The notes: generated by a model not told the origin, from the sequence alone. A stretch of DNA of 64,000 nucleotides from Lachnospiraceae bacterium XBB1006 (GCA_900115795.1 FOXT01000012.1:43573-107572); one strand, 5' to 3'; shown: positions 53,375-62,530, numbered from the stretch's first letter. Numbers and translations: made by a program.

Positions 53375-53403
53375 AGGGATGCGCAAAATTATGCACATCC
53401 CTC
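53375..53403 (-). promoter_or_regulatory. GGGATG palindrome P3 with -10 box
   Basis: Arms GAGGGATGCGCA and TGCACATCCCTC, one mismatch, with a short AT spacer. A minus-strand TATTAT lies at the -10 position. It is 65 bases before the pentapeptide gene. Same structure and distance as P1 and P2. Confidence 0.65.
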
Positions 53404-53520
53404 AAGCAACCTGCTTTTTCTACACAAAAAACACCGGATATTTTACTATCCGATGCTTTGTAATCTATAGGCTAATCTGAGTCTCAATATAGCTTGTTGC
53501 AAAAGAAAATATACATCTCC

Positions 53521-54063
53521 TTATTTTATGCTTAATATGACTTCTGTCTCTGATCCACTTAACACACTTTCAAGTTCTTCGATACTCGACGCTTCCACTT
53601 TACCAATTCTCGTATATGACCATGAATTAGCGCCATAAAAGAATACTATCTGATTTCCACTGTATAACATTACATCACCAGCCTCAGTTGTAATCTGCTT
53701 ATCTTCACGTGGTAGAGTTTTTCCTAGCTGACAGACTTTCTCAAAGCCTCCGTAATTGGACGCTGAAATAGTCAAATCCTCATCTGTAATCATTTCTCTC
53801 AAAGCTTTGGCGGTTTCATTATCTTCCAGATTCACAATAAAAGAACTGCTCCCTACTGTTACACGAATCTGATTATCAGCCAGTGTGCTTTCATCCGTCT
53901 TTTTCATCTTGGTCTGCTCCTTTGATTCATTTGTATTTGTTTCAACACCGGACTGTGTCTGCGATACATCATCTTCTTGAAAATTACCGGGACTTGTCGC
54001 TTTACACCCGGTTAACAGCAACAAAAAGACCACCAGTGTTACTATAATTCTTTTCGACATCAT
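53521..54063 (-). CDS. Lipoprotein with cyclophilin-like domain
   Basis: A 180-residue lipoprotein. A signal peptide ends in LLLTGCKA, so Cys19 would be lipidated. A low-complexity linker is followed by a strand-rich domain (RVTVGSSSFIVNLEDNETAKAL, DVMLYSGNQIVFFYG) resembling the cyclophilin-like DUF. It overlaps the CMD-cupin gene by 4 bases and ends a three-gene operon near the LysR gene. Confidence 0.75.
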   Translation of the reverse strand: MMSKRIIVTLVVFLLLLTGCKATSPGNFQEDDVSQTQSGVETNTNESKEQTKMKKTDESTLADNQIRVTVGSSSFIVNLEDNETAKALREMITDEDLTISASNYGGFEKVCQLGKTLPREDKQITTEAGDVMLYSGNQIVFFYGANSWSYTRIGKVEASSIEELESVLSGSETEVILSIK

Positions 54064-54818
54064 TTTAATTCACCATATAACTCGTCAGAAACCGGTTCAC
54101 ACCATTCCGTTGTTCCGTCCTCACCAGGAATCTCAAAAGCAAGATGACTCATCCAGGAATCGGAAGCGGCTCCATGCCAATGTTTTACACCTACCGGAAT
54201 ATTCACAACTTTACCCGGAGTAAGTTCCACTGCTTCTTTTCCTTCCTCCTGATACCAGCCTCTGCCACCTATACATATGAGCATTTGCCCTCCACCGGAT
54301 TTTGCATGATGAATATGCCAGAAGTTACGACAACCAGGCTCAAATGTCACATTAAATGCAGGCACCTGTTCTAAGGATACCTGTGCAAGATAGCTTTGCC
54401 CTGTAAAGTACTTTCCATAAGGATTCTTTTCTCCAATTGGAAGAAAAACTTCCTTCTGAAATCTTTCTTTATCATCACAGGCTGGAGCATCATCATTCCA
54501 GATTTCCTTAGCCATATTAAATACAGCCCACGCCATTGGCCAGCCGGCATAAAATGCGGCATGAGTAACAATGGCTGAAATTTCATCTTTTGTAATTCCG
54601 TTTTTCTTTGCCGTAAGCAAGTGGTATTTTAAAGAGCCGTCACAAAGACCTCTGCCCATAAACACAGAAATTACAATTATACTTTTTGTCTTTAAATCCA
54701 ATGTCATGTCATTCCATACTTCACCAAACAAAACATCATCATTATATCTGGCAAAGTCAGGTGCAAAACTCCCAAGTGCATCTCTTCCTGCTGTTTGAAC
54801 GATTTTTTCTCTTTCCAT
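54060..54818 (-). CDS. Carboxymuconolactone decarboxylase-like protein fused to cupin
   Basis: A 252-residue fusion. Residues about 20-115 match the CMD fold (SLKYHLLTAKKNGITKDEISAIVTHA, AAFYAGWPMAWAVFNMAKE), although the usual active-site CxxH pair is replaced. The cupin (about 160-245) keeps HIHHAKSGGGQMLICIGG and VKHWHGA with metal-binding histidines. Such fusions are typical of LysR-controlled detoxification operons. Overlaps the lipoprotein gene. Confidence 0.85.
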   Translation of the reverse strand: MEREKIVQTAGRDALGSFAPDFARYNDDVLFGEVWNDMTLDLKTKSIIVISVFMGRGLCDGSLKYHLLTAKKNGITKDEISAIVTHAAFYAGWPMAWAVFNMAKEIWNDDAPACDDKERFQKEVFLPIGEKNPYGKYFTGQSYLAQVSLEQVPAFNVTFEPGCRNFWHIHHAKSGGGQMLICIGGRGWYQEEGKEAVELTPGKVVNIPVGVKHWHGAASDSWMSHLAFEIPGEDGTTEWCEPVSDELYGELK

Positions 54819-54839
54819 AGTGAATTCGCCTCCCGATTT

Positions 54840-55841
54840 TTATTTTAAATACTCATCAAAGAAATTCTCTAGCTTATCAAAAGGAATATAATCCTTATCT
54901 CCACCATCATAGAGATCTGTGTGCGTTGCTTCCGGTATAATCATTAGCTCCTTGTTCTCTGTATATTTACTGTCTTTTACCATGTTGGCATAAGCATCTT
55001 TTCCAAAGTAGCAGGAATGCGCTTTCTCACCGTGGATGATAAGAACAGCATTTCTGATTTCATTGCTGTATTTTAGAATTGGCTGATTCATAAAGGACTC
55101 ACATCCGATTACATTCCAACCACCATTGGAGTTTAAAGAACGAGGGTGATATCCACGATCTGTCTTGTAGTAATCATAATAATCCTTTACAAAGAACGGA
55201 GCATCCTCCGGAAGAGGCTCTACTACGCCGCCTCCAAGTTTATACTCACCGTTTTTCAAATCCTCAAGTCTCTGTGCGCACATAGCTTTCTTCTTCTCAA
55301 AACGTGCTTCTTCACTGTCTTCAGAATCAAAATATCCATTTGCATTTACTCTGGTCATATCGTACATAGTAGAAGCAACGGTCGCCTTGATTCTAGTATC
55401 AAGAGCAGCTGTATTCAGTGCCATTCCACCCCATCCACAGATTCCGATAATTCCGATTCTGTCTGGATCCACTTTGTCATTTAATGACAGAAAGTCCACC
55501 GCTGCCATAAAATCTTCTGTATTAATATCCGGAGATGCCATATATCGAGGCACGCCTCCACTTTCACCTGTAAAAGAGGGATCAAAGGCAACGGTAAGAA
55601 ATCCCCTTTCAGCCATAGTCTGTGCATAGAGGCCGGAACACTGTTCCTTAACTGCTCCAAAAGGTCCTGATACCGCGATAGCAGGAAACTTTCCAGTCCC
55701 ATTCTTTGGTACATACATATCTGCAGCAAGGGTAATCCCATAACGATTCACAAATGTCACCTTGCTGTGCTCTACTTTTTCACTCTTTGGAAAAGTCTTG
55801 TCCCACTCTGTTACTAAATTCAATTCTTCTTTTTTAATCAT
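54840..55841 (-). CDS. Alpha/beta hydrolase (YcjY/FrsA-like)
   Basis: A 333-residue hydrolase. The oxyanion strand is FPAIAVSGPFG, the nucleophile elbow is IGICGWGG (GxCxG, Cys in place of Ser), and the late acid and histidine are within HGEKAHSC and PEATHTDLYDG. The Cys nucleophile is the form seen in dienelactone-hydrolase relatives. It is the first gene of the operon with CMD-cupin and lipoprotein and is probably controlled by the LysR gene at 56508. Confidence 0.85.
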   Translation of the reverse strand: MIKKEELNLVTEWDKTFPKSEKVEHSKVTFVNRYGITLAADMYVPKNGTGKFPAIAVSGPFGAVKEQCSGLYAQTMAERGFLTVAFDPSFTGESGGVPRYMASPDINTEDFMAAVDFLSLNDKVDPDRIGIIGICGWGGMALNTAALDTRIKATVASTMYDMTRVNANGYFDSEDSEEARFEKKKAMCAQRLEDLKNGEYKLGGGVVEPLPEDAPFFVKDYYDYYKTDRGYHPRSLNSNGGWNVIGCESFMNQPILKYSNEIRNAVLIIHGEKAHSCYFGKDAYANMVKDSKYTENKELMIIPEATHTDLYDGGDKDYIPFDKLENFFDEYLK

Positions 55842-55875
55842 CTTCTACCTCCCATTATTAATTTCTTTTAGATAT

Positions 55876-56004
55876 TTGCGAAACTGCTCTGCGGCGTATG
55901 CCGCATGAGCAATTTGCATAATAAATCGTCTCTGCAAGTGAACTTGCGAGAACGATTTTTATGCAAATTCAACATGCCACGTTCGTGGCATAAGGGTTTC
56001 GCAA
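55876..56004. repeat. Nested long inverted repeat
   Basis: Outer arms TTGCGAAAC (55876-55884) and GTTTCGCAA (55996-56004) enclose inner arms AATTTGCATAATAAATCGT (55911-55929) and ACGATTTTTATGCAAATT (55952-55969), plus the small hairpins TATGCCGCATG and TGCCACGTTCGTGGCA. This looks like a MITE-type insertion or a long structured intergenic RNA. Confidence 0.7.
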
Positions 56005-56226
56005 TTACCTATTAATTTCTTTTTCAAATTCTCTAAGCATATAATCCATGCAATCAATTTTTCTTCCACATTCATGATATTCATCCATTATGCGGCAACG
56101 CTCTTTTTTCAAAAGTCGAAACATGTTTTCCATGCTTCCAGATTCATATTGCTTAAGGATATTTTCTGATGCATCTTCGTGACATCCTGTATCCATAAGG
56201 CACTGTTTCAGTTTTTCTTTATCCAT
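56005..56226 (-). CDS. Small hypothetical protein
   Basis: About 73 residues, helical, starting MDKEKLKQCLMDTGC and rich in Cys/Met (CRIMDEYHECGRKIDCMDYM). From memory, similar proteins occur beside LysR/hydrolase genes in Clostridia, but no function is known. The ATG at 56226 has GAGG 9 bases upstream. The upstream ORF extension lacks a good site. Confidence 0.6.
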   Translation of the reverse strand: MDKEKLKQCLMDTGCHEDASENILKQYESGSMENMFRLLKKERCRIMDEYHECGRKIDCMDYMLREFEKEINR

Positions 56227-56359
56227 GAGATTTTCCTCACTCAATCGTACTGTTTACCTGACATCTTTATTATACAAGCTTGCAAATACTCTTGCAAATG
56301 GTTATAATGAATATCATATTATTCTTTTTTGGCATATCATATAGCAATGAGCAGTGCAG

Positions 56360-56423
56360 CAATATTTATAAAAGTATGAACTTGGGAGCTTGCTCACATC
56401 AGTGCATACTTTTATAAATATTG
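56360..56423. repeat. Hairpin element before lysR
   Basis: Perfect 19-bp arms, CAATATTTATAAAAGTATG at 56360-56378 and its complement at 56405-56423, with a 26-base loop. Further short repeats follow: CGAAATAC/GTATTTCG and a GCACTGATC direct repeat near 56470-56492. The region up to 56507 holds no gene, only the lysR promoter area. Confidence 0.7.
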
Positions 56424-56507
56424 ATATTCGGCGAATGCCGAAGAACGAGAAATACGAAGTATTTCGAGTGCACTGATCGAGTGCACTGATCATGGAAAGG
56501 AAATTCT

Positions 56508-57383
56508 ATGGAAATTAGAACTTTAAGATATTTTTTAGCAGTGGCAAGAGAAGAAAATATGAGTAGAGCTGCTGAACTTCTGCATGTAACTCAGCCTACC
56601 CTGTCAAAACAGCTTAAATCGCTGGAGGAAGAACTTGGGAAAAAGCTTTTCACAAGACATGCTTTTAGTATCCAGCTTACTGATGAAGGAATTCTGCTAC
56701 GCAATCGTGCCGAAGATCTTGTCAGCATGGCTGATAAAATCGAGCAGGAATTTGTTTCTCTGGATGATATAGCTGGTGGAGAACTCTATCTTGGTCTTGC
56801 TGAATCCTACCAGCTTCGATACCTGGCAAGATCTATAAAAGATTTTAAACAACACTACCCGAACCTTCATTATCACATCACAAGCGGTGATACAGAGCAG
56901 CTCTCTGAAAAAGTTGATAAAGGCTTACTTGATTTTGTAGTACTGGTAGAACAACCTGATATCCGCAAATACGAATATATCGAATTTCCTCAAACAGACA
57001 CCTGGGGACTTATCATTCCAGATTCCGATCCCCTGGCAAAGAAAAAAGCCATTCGTTTGGATGACCTTGTAGGCTTGCCATTATTCTGTTCTGATCAGGC
57101 ATGGAATGGAGATATTAGAAACTGGGCTGGAAGCAAATTTTCAGAGCTTCAGTTAGAAGGTTCCTTCCGCCTTTCTTACAATGGATCAATTTTTGCCATG
57201 GAAGGCTTAGGATATCTTCTCACCTATGAACATCTTGTAAATACGTCAAAAGACAGCGGCCTTGTATTCCGGCCACTGTCTCCGAAGCTTGAAAATAGAA
57301 TATATATAGCATGGAATAGATATCAGGCGTTTACACCTATCGCTGAAAGATTTCTAGCTCATCTCAAGGATTCTTTCCAATAG
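56508..57383 (+). CDS. LysR-family transcriptional regulator
   Basis: A 291-residue LysR protein on the plus strand. The N-terminal winged helix is RYFLAVAREENMSRAAELLH then VTQPTLSKQLKSLEEELG. The effector domain follows from about 88. It is divergent from the hydrolase operon, 670 bases away with the small ORF between, and probably activates it in response to an aromatic or electrophilic signal; inferred from the layout. AAAGGAAA precedes the ATG. Confidence 0.9.
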   Translation: MEIRTLRYFLAVAREENMSRAAELLHVTQPTLSKQLKSLEEELGKKLFTRHAFSIQLTDEGILLRNRAEDLVSMADKIEQEFVSLDDIAGGELYLGLAESYQLRYLARSIKDFKQHYPNLHYHITSGDTEQLSEKVDKGLLDFVVLVEQPDIRKYEYIEFPQTDTWGLIIPDSDPLAKKKAIRLDDLVGLPLFCSDQAWNGDIRNWAGSKFSELQLEGSFRLSYNGSIFAMEGLGYLLTYEHLVNTSKDSGLVFRPLSPKLENRIYIAWNRYQAFTPIAERFLAHLKDSFQ

Positions 57384-57419
57384 TAACCCCTATCCATTTC
57401 GCATTTTTGAACTTTCTTT

Positions 57420-57572
57420 ATTTTTGCGAAGTGGAAAGCCATCTCGCAATATCAACTATCCTGATGCCATCATGTTGCGTTTCATCATGCTTTGTCCTTG
57501 CAATAATCATTTTAGGATAAGCATCCTTTATACTCAAAAGAGGAGCCAGTTCCCTTTCTCGATTAACAAGTC
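57420..57572 (-). pseudogene. C-terminal remnant of an AAA_14/DUF4143 protein
   Basis: The minus strand reads [20 protein letters not shown] then [20 protein letters not shown] and ends WLSTSQK. This is the C-terminus of the AAA_14/DUF4143 family, as in the intact gene at 20598. No start or ATPase core remains. Confidence 0.55.
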
Positions 57573-57665
57573 AATCATGTTATAAGAAATTCGAGAGAAT
57601 TTCCTATAATAAAAAATAGACCGTATTTTACTCCGATCCATTCTCAGAAATCATTATAAATAGAT

Positions 57666-58020
57666 TTATTTTTTTATTTTCCAAACCGTATTCTGCTTTG
57701 CGCCTTTACGTTCAATGTACCCTTTGTCTCGTAACGAATTCAATGTCCTCTGAACCGTTCTTACTGTTTTTGAAGCTTTTTCAGCAAGCTCATCTCTTGA
57801 CGCATCAGGTTTTGCCTTCAAAATAGCTAGTATGGTCTTTTCAGTATGATTCAATTTTTGAGTAGAAGTGACATCAGTAGTGACATTCTCAATGTCACTT
57901 CCAATAATTTTTCTTTTAATAATAAACTTAAACCCATTCTGTCCGTTCTCGTACGAATATTCAATACCGGTGTCCTTACAAAGACTATCGATCCTCTTAA
58001 ACCCACTTCCAATTTATTAT
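57666..58020 (-). pseudogene. C-terminal fragment of an AlbA_2/RecG-like regulator
   Basis: The reading frame gives IEYSYENGQNGFKFIIKRK, then a C-terminal winged helix LNHTEKTILAILKAKPDASR and TVQRTLNSLRDKGYIERKGA, the usual tail of AlbA_2-domain transcriptional regulators. The DNA-binding and AlbA parts are missing; the 5' side is joined in another frame to an AbiEii fragment. Confidence 0.65.
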
Positions 58021-58360
58021 AGCTATGTTTTGACTGAACATCCTGCGGATTTTCTAATGTAAATCCAAGATTTTCAGCGATTCCCAAAATGATTTTCTTA
58101 CTTTTCTTCTTCTCAGCCTCTGTTGGTTTGCGATTCATTGACAAATCAATATCTTCAGAAAACCTGTCTATCAATCCATAACCTTTTGACAAGGACGTTC
58201 CGCCCTTGAAAACAAATGGCAACTCACACTTAGATAAGTGTAACAAAAACATTGATTGGATGGTATCCTTCTCTACCATTTGTACTGTGCGATGCATTTC
58301 AGCTGCCACCGTCTGTATAATTTCTTTCCATTGATTTCGATATTCCTTATACCAACTCAC
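58010..58360 (-). pseudogene. AbiEii-type toxin, N-terminal fragment
   Basis: The first 117 residues match AbiEii nucleotidyltransferase toxins: FVFKGGTSLSKGYGLIDRFS then EDIDLSM, the NTase core (GGTSL and DID-like EDIDL). After NKLEVG the frame changes into antisense of the AlbA_2 fragment, so the protein is truncated by a deletion junction. It overlaps the antitoxin gene by 14 bases. Confidence 0.8.
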
Positions 58361-58964
58361 CCATCAAACCTCCCTCGTAAATATTTCGATACACACGATC
58401 CGGATAAAAAGGCAAGTACTTCTTTACAACCGAAAAGTCCAAGCCAACTAAGTTCACATATTTCTTCAATTTATCAGCAAGTTCCAAACCTGATATCTCA
58501 CTATATTTATCAATCATTGACATCAAATCCAAAAATTGCAATGCAAACTTATTCTCGTCCGTAATACTGGCAACAGGCTTATATACAACAATTGTATTTC
58601 CATCAATTACCTGCTTACGCTGTTTTGTACTCGCTTCATTGCTACATACTTCGTAGTAGGCAGGATTCTGCGTAGTAAAACCATACTGATTTGCCAACTG
58701 CAATCCAGTCACGTAGCCCGATGTGTTACCATCCTTTACAAGATATTTCTTTTCGATATATCTATCTACAGACATTTTGCCTTTCGTCCCTAGGATTGTA
58801 ACATAAGGTAAAAAGTACACTCCATTATACAGCCGTTCCAGCTTTCCATCATCTACAAGTTTCTTCATCTCCTGCCTAAGATAATCCTTTGATTTTCCCG
58901 GAAGTTCATTTAGAAAAATCGGTTCACCATATTGATAATTGTCAATAATAAAATCGTATATCAT
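58347..58964 (-). CDS. AbiEi-like antitoxin (DUF6088 type)
   Basis: About 205 residues. The N-terminal winged helix and the LYNGVYFLP segment, then VTGLQLANQYGFTTQNP, fit AbiEi/DUF6088 antitoxins. The ATG at 58964 (MIYDF) follows GAGG. It is intact while its toxin partner is broken, so the pair is probably inactive. It may still cross-talk with the intact AbiE pair at 61-62.4 kb. Confidence 0.75.
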   Translation of the reverse strand: MIYDFIIDNYQYGEPIFLNELPGKSKDYLRQEMKKLVDDGKLERLYNGVYFLPYVTILGTKGKMSVDRYIEKKYLVKDGNTSGYVTGLQLANQYGFTTQNPAYYEVCSNEASTKQRKQVIDGNTIVVYKPVASITDENKFALQFLDLMSMIDKYSEISGLELADKLKKYVNLVGLDFSVVKKYLPFYPDRVYRNIYEGGLMGELV

Positions 58965-59040
58965 TCCGCTCACCTCACAATCTCGAAATATACATTTTCA
59001 TTTTTATAATACACCTTCTACGCAAAATATGCAAGTGAAT

Positions 59041-59333
59041 CATTTATGACGCCTCTCACCCCCACGGCACTCCATCCAGCTCCAACTCATGCTTCTGTAC
59101 TACTCTATAGAAAAACATACCGTCCCGGATTGTGGTGAAGCGGTATGTTCTGTTTCGCAAAAGCTCCAATATTCATAATATCCCGGAAATCGCAACCGAA
59201 ATTCCGGCTCCGTCACCTTCGTTTCCTGATAGGCAAAAATATCAACCCACAATCACATGGTCATAAGCTCATCGTATCTGCATTCCCGCAGGAAACGCTT
59301 TGCGCCGTTGATGTTCCACGAAATAATTCTCAT
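59041..59333 (-). pseudogene. Decayed exodeoxyribonuclease III (xth) N-terminus
   Basis: MRIISWNINGAKRF starts after AAGGGGAG, the typical first strand of ExoIII. A stop follows CRYDELMTM. In the next frame DIFAYQETKVTEPEF then RLRFPGYYEYWSF resumes, also ExoIII-like, before further stops. Several mutations and a missing C-terminus show that it is a remnant. Confidence 0.6.
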
Positions 59334-59803
59334 AAAACTCCCCTTCTTTTCGCATACCCAGCTTCTCACAGAGATGCTGGCTGGAAAAATTGTTATCCTC
59401 TGTATAGGCATAAATTCTCCGGGCACATTTTTCGCTAAAAAGGTAGTCAAAAAATGCATAGGCCGCCTCAAAGGCATATCCCTTTCCCTGGTAATCGCCA
59501 TTCAGCATCTAGCATGGGCTAAAAGTGTCCATGGACGCAGAATCCCCTTTTTCCGAGTCATCCTGTTCCGGATAGGCTTCAACTTCGCCAATTACCTTAT
59601 CTTCATCCTTAAGAACAATGGCAAAATAGTATTCTGTTTCTGTGGAACGTCTTTTCACCTCTTCTGTCGCTTCCTCTAACGAATGCAACTTCATAGAGGC
59701 AAAAACAGTTTACCGCCGGTTCCTTCAAATATTCATATACATCCGCTGCGTCCGATTCTTGGAATGGACGCAGGATTAATCTTTTTGTTTCAAGTGTAGT
59801 CAT
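59269..59803 (-). pseudogene. Broken copy of the edge GNAT acetyltransferase
   Basis: This copy matches 1-360 closely over its 5' part. Compared with that copy it has an extra A in an A-run at about 59700 (frameshift after PAVNCF) and a TGG to TAG change (W to stop) at about 59511. The C-terminal part (EKLGMRKEGEFYENYF) is still recognisable. It is therefore inactive. GGGGAG precedes the ATG at 59803. Confidence 0.85.
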
Positions 59804-60021
59804 GTTTCTTTGTTCTCCCCTGCAGTCTCTAAATCAACTATGTTCGTTGCTACATGCTCAATTCACATATTATTTCCTCTCGTAAATCCTTAAATAATTT
59901 TATAATTCAAACCATTCCACCTACACATATTTCTTTCGCTTGAATATACCATCTTTCCATACTCCAAACTCCTCTCCAGTAGCAGCATAAATCACTACAC
60001 CTGTATATTCTATATCCGGTC
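59804..60021. other. Junction region between GNAT remnant and VirD4 fragment
   Basis: No intact gene. On the minus strand, 60066-59933 reads KHALEYTKERKFKLLGPDIE then YTGVVIYAATGEEFG in a different frame from VirD4, so it is the tail of some other protein fused at a deletion point. The rest is AT-rich and may hold the old promoter. Confidence 0.45.
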
Positions 60022-60441
60022 CTAACAGTTTGAATTTTCTCTCTTTTGTATACTCCAATGCATGTTTGCTCGTTTTGGGCGATTGCTCATCATCAGCCGC
60101 TCCGTCTTGGTCAAAATGACATTATCCTCAAACTTCGGCGCTATGTAGGGCTCAATGTCTTTTGGTTTTCCCCACCGGGCCGTTCCAAACTCCTGACCAT
60201 GCGGGTATTTCTTGGCATTTTTTCCTTTCAGATACACCGCCGCCTTTAACGCTGCCCCAGCAGCCACACCAACCAACAAATCCACTGGATGCACACTCGG
60301 CATCACATGCGTCAGACATATTGGCAACGTCTCCAACATTCCATCAAACATGTCCGTCGCCCCGGCTTCCTGCGCCATGCGGTAGGCTTCCCCGAAATGT
60401 GTGGCATACAGCCCCACCAACACATAGGGTACATTCATCAA
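60022..60441 (-). pseudogene. VirD4/TcpA coupling protein, N-terminal fragment
   Basis: About 130 residues of the coupling ATPase of Tn1549-type elements: a membrane-linked N-terminus, LPSVHP-like VMPSVHPVDLLVGVAAGA, then KGKNAKKYPHGQEFGTARWG and MMSNRPK. Full proteins are about 600 residues; the P-loop should start just after MSNRP, but the sequence changes there. PcfB lies 21 bases upstream, the normal order. Confidence 0.8.
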
Positions 60442-60461
60442 AATCGTTTTCTTATCTACTG

Positions 60462-60935
60462 CTATCTTTCTAATTCGCGCTCCCTCCTTCTCACCTGATT
60501 CATCTGCTTCGCCGCAATCTCAATATACCGATGCAGCTTCGCAAGCACACTTGGTCTTTGCTTCAGTTTCATTGCAATCTTTCCGTAGTCCTTCATGACG
60601 GCTTCCATGGCATCCGTATCCCTCGCCTTGAAAAAAACAGTATACCTCGGCGGATTTTCCGACTTATCTTTTACCACCGCAAAATCCACGCCATACTTCT
60701 TGGCAATCCGCTCGAACTTCCGGATACCGGAATCGCCTACCACCATGCTGGTCACGCCCTGATCCTGCTTAACCAGTTCTTCAATGGACTGCTTTCCTTG
60801 GATTTTGTCATCTTCAAGATTTTTGTTTTGCCGATGCCTAAGGTATAGCTGGATGCCTTTCACAAGGTTTCTTGCCGTTACCCGGGCGGTTGAAATTGCA
60901 AGCCGCACGGTTCTCTCCTCGATGTCTTCCTGCAT
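60462..60935 (-). CDS. PcfB-family conjugation protein (DUF3801)
   Basis: About 157 residues with the PcfB/DUF3801 pattern TVRLAISTARVTARNLVKGI, then GVTSMVVGDSGIRKFERIAKK and VVKDKSENPPRYTVFFKARD. In Tn1549-like elements it assists the relaxosome next to VirD4. The ATG at 60935 follows AAGGAGG. It looks intact, but its partners are truncated. Confidence 0.85.
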   Translation of the reverse strand: MQEDIEERTVRLAISTARVTARNLVKGIQLYLRHRQNKNLEDDKIQGKQSIEELVKQDQGVTSMVVGDSGIRKFERIAKKYGVDFAVVKDKSENPPRYTVFFKARDTDAMEAVMKDYGKIAMKLKQRPSVLAKLHRYIEIAAKQMNQVRRRERELER

Positions 60936-60992
60936 GAAAAACCTCCTTTCCATAAAAAAGCAGTCATTCATAATTGAACAACTGCCTTTAAT

Positions 60993-61838
60993 CTACATAT
61001 TTGTTTTTACTGATATTTCCTCTACCGTAGCCAGTGCTGAATCAAAGTCCACAGATTGGGCATAATTGTTAGAATTCTGATAATTGAGCCATAGTTGCTT
61101 TAATGGTTTATCCGCTTTCATATCATCACAGATATCTTTCCACTCCTTTAATTCATCTTCTGAGCCGCGCTTTCGAGCAGTTCTATGAATAGCCTCTTCT
61201 AAGATTTTGAAATCAACTTTTTGTTCATACATGTGATAAAACATGTGCAGATCATAGAAGTCTCTTGCTCTAGTTGTACCAATGTTTCTGCGAATAATTG
61301 TCTCGTATTTTTCTGCTAAAATTGTTTCGTAATTATAAGCAACTACTTCAATCACATCATCGTCAAGAATTGTCTTATATTCGTAATCAATTGCTCGTGG
61401 CGTGATTTCATCCCCAGTCGTAATATCAATTTTCATTTTATTGGCTATCTTTCCATAATGCGCTGTGAAATAAGCTCTGAAATTATTGTAGTCATCGTCT
61501 TCTCGAATAGGTTCCATTTTTTCGAATTCAAAGCTAATTCCATCTCCAACATCAATTAGTAGAATCTCCTTTATGATATTACTGATTTCATCTTCGTCCA
61601 TATCGATGCCATTAACGGTTGTATCCATATCCATTGTTGTTCGCTCCATAATACCCATCATAGAAGAAATAAGCATACCACCCTTAAGGATGAAGTTTCT
61701 GGCATATTTCGATTTAGACAATCTTTCCAATACTCTTTCCAGTAAAAACATTTGCAAAACCTCTTGTGGTTGCAAACCTCGTTGAGTTGCAAAGTGTCTT
61801 ATCTGACCTTTTAATTGTTCTGGTGTACGTTCCTTCAC
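60993..61838 (-). CDS. AbiEii-type nucleotidyltransferase toxin
   Basis: A 281-residue toxin of the AbiEii/AbiGii family. NTase motifs are FILKGGMLISS near residues 44-54 and RTTMDMDTTV near 63-72, followed by EKYETIIRRN and TRARDFYDLHM, the family's third conserved block. AbiE toxins modify tRNA 3' ends and give abortive infection. It overlaps its antitoxin gene by 1 base and appears intact. Confidence 0.9.
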   Translation of the reverse strand: MKERTPEQLKGQIRHFATQRGLQPQEVLQMFLLERVLERLSKSKYARNFILKGGMLISSMMGIMERTTMDMDTTVNGIDMDEDEISNIIKEILLIDVGDGISFEFEKMEPIREDDDYNNFRAYFTAHYGKIANKMKIDITTGDEITPRAIDYEYKTILDDDVIEVVAYNYETILAEKYETIIRRNIGTTRARDFYDLHMFYHMYEQKVDFKILEEAIHRTARKRGSEDELKEWKDICDDMKADKPLKQLWLNYQNSNNYAQSVDFDSALATVEEISVKTNM

Positions 61839-62434
61839 TATAAGACCTCCATATAAGTTCTAACTTTTGATTCGATGTTAAATTGTCTTGCATATTTCAC
61901 AATCTTTCGTGGATTGCATTTCCCTGAAAAATATTCTTTTAATGCTTGCGTATAAATCTGGCTATCCACATTTTTCTTATCTCGAATCAAATCACAAATA
62001 CAGCGCTCCAAGTCATAAACCTTAACTTTATATCCCTGCGGTGTAATTATATCTGTAATCCCCAAATCCCATAATTCTTTTTTACAATAATGAAACCTGG
62101 TATTTTCATAATCTCTTTTGATACGAGATACATTATCTCCTTGAGGTACAGTAATATCAAGCTCGTGTGGTACTCTGTCAGACATTCCCAATAGAAAAAG
62201 AGCTGTCCCATATGAAAAAATCATTTTCTCAGAACGATTCTGTATCATTCGATATTCGTCAGGTTGATTATCCGTAATAATATATTTTCCATGAGATTCC
62301 TTCGAAATCACCCCATTTATCATTCCCTGATAAAGTAATAATCTTGAAACGCCAGCCGCCTCTAATTCTTTAGCTGAAGCTATACCACCCAAAGATTCAA
62401 TTATTGCTTTTACATAATCTACTGTGTACTCCAT
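61838..62434 (-). CDS. AbiEi-type antitoxin
   Basis: A 198-residue antitoxin: winged-helix start GGIASAKELEAAGVSRLLLY, then YGTALFLLGMSDRVPHELDI and YDLERCICDLIRDKKNVDSQ, typical of AbiEi. It represses the operon and neutralises the toxin. AAAGGAGG precedes the start. The palindrome-like TTCTTTAAAATTTTAGAATT region at about 62460-62525 may be its operator. Confidence 0.9.
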   Translation of the reverse strand: MEYTVDYVKAIIESLGGIASAKELEAAGVSRLLLYQGMINGVISKESHGKYIITDNQPDEYRMIQNRSEKMIFSYGTALFLLGMSDRVPHELDITVPQGDNVSRIKRDYENTRFHYCKKELWDLGITDIITPQGYKVKVYDLERCICDLIRDKKNVDSQIYTQALKEYFSGKCNPRKIVKYARQFNIESKVRTYMEVL

Positions 62435-62454
62435 TCTTATCGACCTCCTTTCAT

Positions 62455-62530
62455 TCCGTTCTTTAATTCTACCATTTTAAAGAACATTTGAAAAGGGATT
62501 CTTCTTTAATTTTAGAATTTTAAAGAACGA
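62455..62530 (-). promoter_or_regulatory. Possible AbiE operator region
   Basis: Two near-repeats, TTCTTTAATTCTACCATTTTAAAGAA and a similar TTCTTTAATTTTAGAATTTTAAAGAA, lie about 50 bases apart. Both contain TTCTTTAA and TTTTAAAGAA in inverse, as expected for AbiEi binding. Confidence 0.6.
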
